This document shows positions 60,478-64,000 of a stretch of DNA of 64,000 nucleotides, one piece after another. Position 1 is the stretch's first letter. The number at the start of each line of letters is the position of its first letter. The DNA is taken from contig CAMYNM010000008.1 in assembly GCA_947259725.1 (NCBI GenBank), forward strand, positions 62,001 through 126,000, read 5' to 3'. A model generated the notes under the pieces. The model was not told where the DNA came from and did not search any database. It worked only from the letters and a program-made list of their open reading frames with translations. Source of the stretch: CALZIK01 sp945787635. Lineage in GTDB: Bacteria; Acidobacteriota; Thermoanaerobaculia; Multivoradales; JAHEKO01. A program made the translations under genes and the position numbers.

Positions 60478-62760
60478 ATGATCTGGGCAGCCACTGTTCT
60501 CCTGCTCGCAGCTCCCGCCGACCCCCGGCTGCTGCTGACCCAGTATCAACTCGAGGGCCGGTTGACCGAAGCTCTGACGGTGGTCGAGGAGACGATCGAG
60601 GAGCATGGAAACGAGGCGCTGCCGCCCGGACTCGACTACTTGCGCGGCCATCTGCTCGAACAGCTCGGCCGGGATCGCGCGGCCTACGAGGCCTTCGCTC
60701 TGTCACTGACCACTGCTACGCCGCTCGCACCCTACGGCCGCTTTCGCATCGCGCTCAATCAGGAACGCCGCGGACACCCGGAGGTGTCGGCCGGCCTGCT
60801 CGCGACCCTGCTCGCCGACAGCCCGCCCAAGCGCCTGATCAAACCGGCCGTCGCAATGCTCGCGCAAGCGGTCGAAGCCGGCGCCGACTGCCGCCTGCTT
60901 TCGAACTCGGCGCGCTGGCGGCTCGAGCAGCCACCGAGACGGCGCATCGAGCTCGCCAAGGCGAGTTGCGAGGAAGCCGAGAACCGCTCGGGCGAAGCGT
61001 CCAACCGGCTCTTGAGCCTACTCGAGGGCGGCATCGACGACGAGGCCGCACGGCTGGCGGCGGAGCGCTTGAGTGAAGCGCTGGGCGAGAACCTCTCAGC
61101 CGAGTCTTCGATCCTCCTGGGACGCGCCTTTCATGCCAATCGCAGGTTCGACCTTTCGACGCTGTACCTGAAACGGGGCCTCGTTCGTCTGGGGCGCGAG
61201 GACCTCGAGGCTCGCTATGCACAGGCGCGAGGCTATTTCTGGCGCGAGCAGTACCTTCTGGCGGCCACCGAGTTCGGCAAGGTAGCGGCCGCAACGGACG
61301 GGTCGGAGACCAAGGCACGCGCCCTGTATCAGCAGGCCCGCAGCTTCGAGTTGAATGGGAGCTGGGACGCCGCCACCTCCAGCTACCGGCTCGCCTACCT
61401 CGCCGAGACCGACGGCCGGTGGGCCGACGCCGCCCTGCTCTCGGCCCTGCGGATCGAATGGCGAACCGGGTCCGAAGACACTGCACTCAAGCTGTACGAG
61501 GTCTTGGCGTCGCAGCGATCCTGGTCCACTCTCTTCGAGAAAGCGAGTGTGTTCCTGGCGAGCTCTGAGATCGTCCGGTCACGCTCCGATCGGGCCGGCG
61601 CCTGGCTGCAGCGAGCCCGCCGGGCTCGGCGAGAGCCCTCGACCGATGCGTCCTACTGGTCGGCGCGGCTGGCCGAGCTCCAAGGCAGGCCTGAGCAAGC
61701 CTTCGAGCTCTATCTCGAGGTCCTCACCGACAATCCGTATCACCCTCTCGCTCTCGCGGCCCACCGACGTCTGGTCGGGCCCGAGCTCGCAGCCACGACG
61801 CTGGCCCAGGCCCGCCGCATCGCGTCAGGATCGAATACCGCCGGCCTCTACAGCGCGATTCTGCTTCTCCCCGCCGACGACGCCGACGCCCGGTCGGCGC
61901 GCGAGCGACTCATCAGCAGGCTGGCCTCGAAGCCCGCGGCTCGGTCGTTCCTGCAAGCCACCTTGACAGACCCGGCGGACTGGCCGCTGTGGAAAGCAAG
62001 TCTCGCGCGTCCAGAGGAACTGCTTCTAGCTCTCGGCCTCTGGGGCGAGGGCGAGCCGGCGATGCTCAAGCACTTCTCGATCGCCGAGCCGGACCTCGGC
62101 CTGACCGCGGTCGACCTGCTCGAGCGCGCCGGAAGCCTGAGGCCCGCCCTACGGATCGCCGAAATTCTTTTTCAACGCGCGGTGAGCGAAGTGCCGATCG
62201 ACCTGCTTCCGAACGTCTTGCGTCGATCGGCCTATCCCCTGCATTTCCGGGAGCTGATCACCGACCGCAGTCGGCAGGCTGGAGTCGACCCGTTTCTTCT
62301 GGCCGCCATCGTTCGCGAGGAAAGCCGGTTCGACTCAGAAGCGATCTCGGCGGCGGCGGCTCGCGGCCTGGCCCAGTTCGTCCTGCCTACCGCGGAACGA
62401 CTCGGCGTCAAGATCGGCCTCGAGACCGTGACCGCCGAAGATCTCCACCGGCCCGAGCTCGCGCTGACTCTGGGGGCCGCGTACCTAGCGGAGCTAGAAG
62501 ACCGCTACGTGGATCAACCCTACGCCGTGGTCGCCGCTTACAACGCCGGTGAGAACCAGGCCACTCTATGGCAGTCATACTGCTTCAGCCAGGAGCCCGA
62601 GGAGTACTTCAGCAAGGTCGGCTTTCCCGAAACCCGGGAGTATCTCCGCAAGGTCCTCGAGAGCCGCGAGCACTACGCGCGGCTCTACTCGCCGGATTCC
62701 GGCTCGGCGCGCACGCCGATCGAGACGTCGCCGGCCGCTTCCGCCATCGGCTCGAAGTAG
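60478..62760 (+). CDS. Soluble lytic transglycosylase-like protein
   Basis: 760 residues. N-terminal signal/membrane segment (MIWAATVLLLAAPADP). The long helical TPR-like superhelix (~20-590) is typical of Slt70 proteins. The C-terminal SLT catalytic domain has the Glu in AAIVREESRFDSEAISAAAA, then RGLAQFVLPTAERLG, and AAYNAGENQ. Cleaves peptidoglycan glycan strands in the periplasm. Its last 76 bp overlap the convergent SurA-like gene. Confidence 0.93.
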   Translation: MIWAATVLLLAAPADPRLLLTQYQLEGRLTEALTVVEETIEEHGNEALPPGLDYLRGHLLEQLGRDRAAYEAFALSLTTATPLAPYGRFRIALNQERRGHPEVSAGLLATLLADSPPKRLIKPAVAMLAQAVEAGADCRLLSNSARWRLEQPPRRRIELAKASCEEAENRSGEASNRLLSLLEGGIDDEAARLAAERLSEALGENLSAESSILLGRAFHANRRFDLSTLYLKRGLVRLGREDLEARYAQARGYFWREQYLLAATEFGKVAAATDGSETKARALYQQARSFELNGSWDAATSSYRLAYLAETDGRWADAALLSALRIEWRTGSEDTALKLYEVLASQRSWSTLFEKASVFLASSEIVRSRSDRAGAWLQRARRARREPSTDASYWSARLAELQGRPEQAFELYLEVLTDNPYHPLALAAHRRLVGPELAATTLAQARRIASGSNTAGLYSAILLLPADDADARSARERLISRLASKPAARSFLQATLTDPADWPLWKASLARPEELLLALGLWGEGEPAMLKHFSIAEPDLGLTAVDLLERAGSLRPALRIAEILFQRAVSEVPIDLLPNVLRRSAYPLHFRELITDRSRQAGVDPFLLAAIVREESRFDSEAISAAAARGLAQFVLPTAERLGVKIGLETVTAEDLHRPELALTLGAAYLAELEDRYVDQPYAVVAAYNAGENQATLWQSYCFSQEPEEYFSKVGFPETREYLRKVLESREHYARLYSPDSGSARTPIETSPAASAIGSK

Positions 62761-63434
62761 TCTTCGATATCGGCTTCGAGGCGCAGCTCGCGCGTCCAGC
62801 GCTCGATCTCACTGTTGAGCCGCTCCTCGCGGAGCACGCGCCGGATCTGCTCGCGCACCTCGGCCAAGGGCGGCAGCACACCGCCGGTGCGCTCCATCTC
62901 GGGCGTCAGCACCGAGTCGTAGTAGCCGCGAATGTCGTCGAGGCTGACGAACACCCTGGGCCCCAGCCGTTCATCGACATAGGTCAACACCATGATCTGT
63001 CGCGCGACGATCTGTCGCACGTCGTCGATGCTCAAACCGAGCTCCGCAAGCCGGCCCTCAAAGGCTCGCTCGCTGGCAAACGCCGACTTCAGCGCGCCGA
63101 GGGCCTCCTCGACCTCGGTGAGTGAGATCTCGGTGAAACCGAACCGATCGACTTCGTGAGCTCGAAGCCGCTCTTCGAGCAGGAGATCCAGGGCTCGCCT
63201 TCGGAACGCCATTTCGCTCTCGCCGCTTTCCGGTGACACCAGACCGAGTCCAATCGCCCGATCGAGATCGGACGCCAGAATGGGATCCTCGTCCACAACG
63301 GCCACGATCCGATCCACCAACTCGGCCGGCGCAGGACCCTCCGCGGGCGTTTCTCCACCTGTCTGGGCAGCGGTGGCAACGCTCACGAGAACCGCAAAAA
63401 CCATTGTGATATAAGGCTTTTTCACGCTCGGCAT
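62685..63434 (-). CDS. SurA-N-domain periplasmic chaperone-like protein
   Basis: 249 residues: signal peptide (VFAVLVSVATAAQ), then the SurA N-terminal domain (VDRIVAVVDEDPILASDLDR, RRRALDLLLEERL) and a C-terminal helix. No parvulin PPIase domain (no GG..G.. core) is present. Such short SurA-like proteins assist outer-membrane protein folding. The last 76 bp overlap the 3' end of the lytic transglycosylase gene on the opposite strand. Divergent from the nitrilase-type gene. Confidence 0.8.
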   Translation of the reverse strand: MPSVKKPYITMVFAVLVSVATAAQTGGETPAEGPAPAELVDRIVAVVDEDPILASDLDRAIGLGLVSPESGESEMAFRRRALDLLLEERLRAHEVDRFGFTEISLTEVEEALGALKSAFASERAFEGRLAELGLSIDDVRQIVARQIMVLTYVDERLGPRVFVSLDDIRGYYDSVLTPEMERTGGVLPPLAEVREQIRRVLREERLNSEIERWTRELRLEADIEDYFEPMAEAAGDVSIGVRAEPESGE

Positions 63435-63476
63435 GCTAGCATAGGGTCGCTGCGCACACCTCCGCTTTCCACCGCT

Positions 63477-64000
63477 ATGTCCACCCAGATCACCCTAGGG
63501 ATCGCGCAGATCGACGCCCGCCTGGGTGACCTCGCGGCGAACCTCGAGCGACACCTGGGGTGGATCGAGCGCGCTCGCGAGAGCGGCGTGGACCTCTTGG
63601 TCTTCCCCGAGCTCTCACTCACCGGCTATCGGCTCCTGCATCTGACCGGCAAGGTGGCGGAGCGGCCCGATGATTCCGAGATCGTCAGCCGGCTCCTGGC
63701 CGCCGCCGGCAAGATGAGCGTTGTGGTCGGCCTGGTCGAGGAAGACCGCAAAGGAGTGCTCTACAACACCGCCCTTCTGCTGCGCGCCGGAAAGATCGCT
63801 CACACCCACCGCAAGCTCTACCTGCCGACCTACGGAATCTTCCAGGAGGGTCGGTTCTTCGGACCGGGGAATCACCTGGCCCCGGCCGCCGATGGGCTGG
63901 GCATCTTGATCTGCGAGGACCTCTGGCATCCGCACCTCGCTCGAGGGCTGGCACTCGCGGGCGCCAAGATCGTGGTGGTCATATCCGCCAGCCCGGGGCA
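63477..64000 (+). CDS. Carbon-nitrogen hydrolase (N-terminal part, runs off window)
   Basis: Start ATG 63477; open to the window end (about 174 residues visible). The nitrilase-fold catalytic triad is complete: E in LVFPELSLTGY, K in HRKLYLPTYGIF, C in LICEDLWHP. The N-terminus ITLGIAQIDARLGDLAANLE resembles the glutaminase half of glutamine-dependent NAD+ synthetase, but a stand-alone amidohydrolase is equally possible until the 3' end is seen. Confidence 0.85.
   Translation, partial: MSTQITLGIAQIDARLGDLAANLERHLGWIERARESGVDLLVFPELSLTGYRLLHLTGKVAERPDDSEIVSRLLAAAGKMSVVVGLVEEDRKGVLYNTALLLRAGKIAHTHRKLYLPTYGIFQEGRFFGPGNHLAPAADGLGILICEDLWHPHLARGLALAGAKIVVVISASPG

Overview
The window reads as a high-GC diderm bacterium. 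It encodes a TonB-dependent receptor, several outer-membrane barrels, a SurA-type chaperone, an NtrC-type two-component pair, and surface proteins with C-terminal sorting-like tails. The mix of M64 and M14 peptidases, TPR-rich proteases and long secreted proteins suggests Acidobacteriota (Thermoanaerobaculia-like). That placement is inference only: no rRNA is present. A 34-N gap (33121-33154) shows this is a draft assembly. I see no rRNA genes and no CRISPR array.

The window splits at a tRNA-Ala(GGC) gene (43123-43198, minus). To its right (43.3-64 kb) lies ordered, chromosomal-looking housekeeping content: hflX, an outer-membrane protein, comF, a carboxypeptidase-regulatory/outer-membrane protein behind a near-consensus promoter, a PDZ-containing membrane histidine kinase with an NtrC-like regulator, an M14 peptidase, rpmE, prfA, a DUF4230 protein, a cytochrome c, prmC, murA, a HIT protein, a lytic transglycosylase, a SurA-like chaperone and the start of a nitrilase/NAD-synthetase-type gene.

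To the left (0.8-43.1 kb) the content is accessory and scarred. A 24-bp exact copy of the tRNA 3' end sits at 819-842, in the orientation and side expected for the far attachment site of an element integrated in the tRNA. The ~42.3 kb between may be an old genomic island, although no integrase is visible. It carries an M64 peptidase; a protease locus (S41-TPR fusion, a catalytically dead S41 homologue and a VWA protein with Ig-like repeats); a cluster of very large secreted proteins; a Doc toxin with a ribbon-helix-helix antitoxin; a TonB receptor/YfiR/CHASE8-hybrid-kinase operon bracketed by 96-bp direct repeats; secreted, hydrolase, DinB and NmrA genes; a PadR/HAAS regulatory pair with a visible operator; a Fic enzyme with duplicated 42-bp upstream sequences; an IS5-family element with two derivatives; four IS6-family fragments; a convergent pair of a cyclic-nucleotide-binding MscS channel and a CHASE2 nucleotide cyclase; a 186-bp palindromic element; and a frameshifted M48 peptidase.

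Gene debris is frequent on the left side: PilZ, acyl-CoA dehydrogenase, rhodanese, GGDEF, pterin dehydratase, IS ends and secreted-protein stubs. This points to repeated rearrangement. The most functionally suggestive units are the cyclase plus cNMP-binding channel pair, the active/inactive S41 protease pair, and the TonB-YfiR-kinase cassette between direct repeats.
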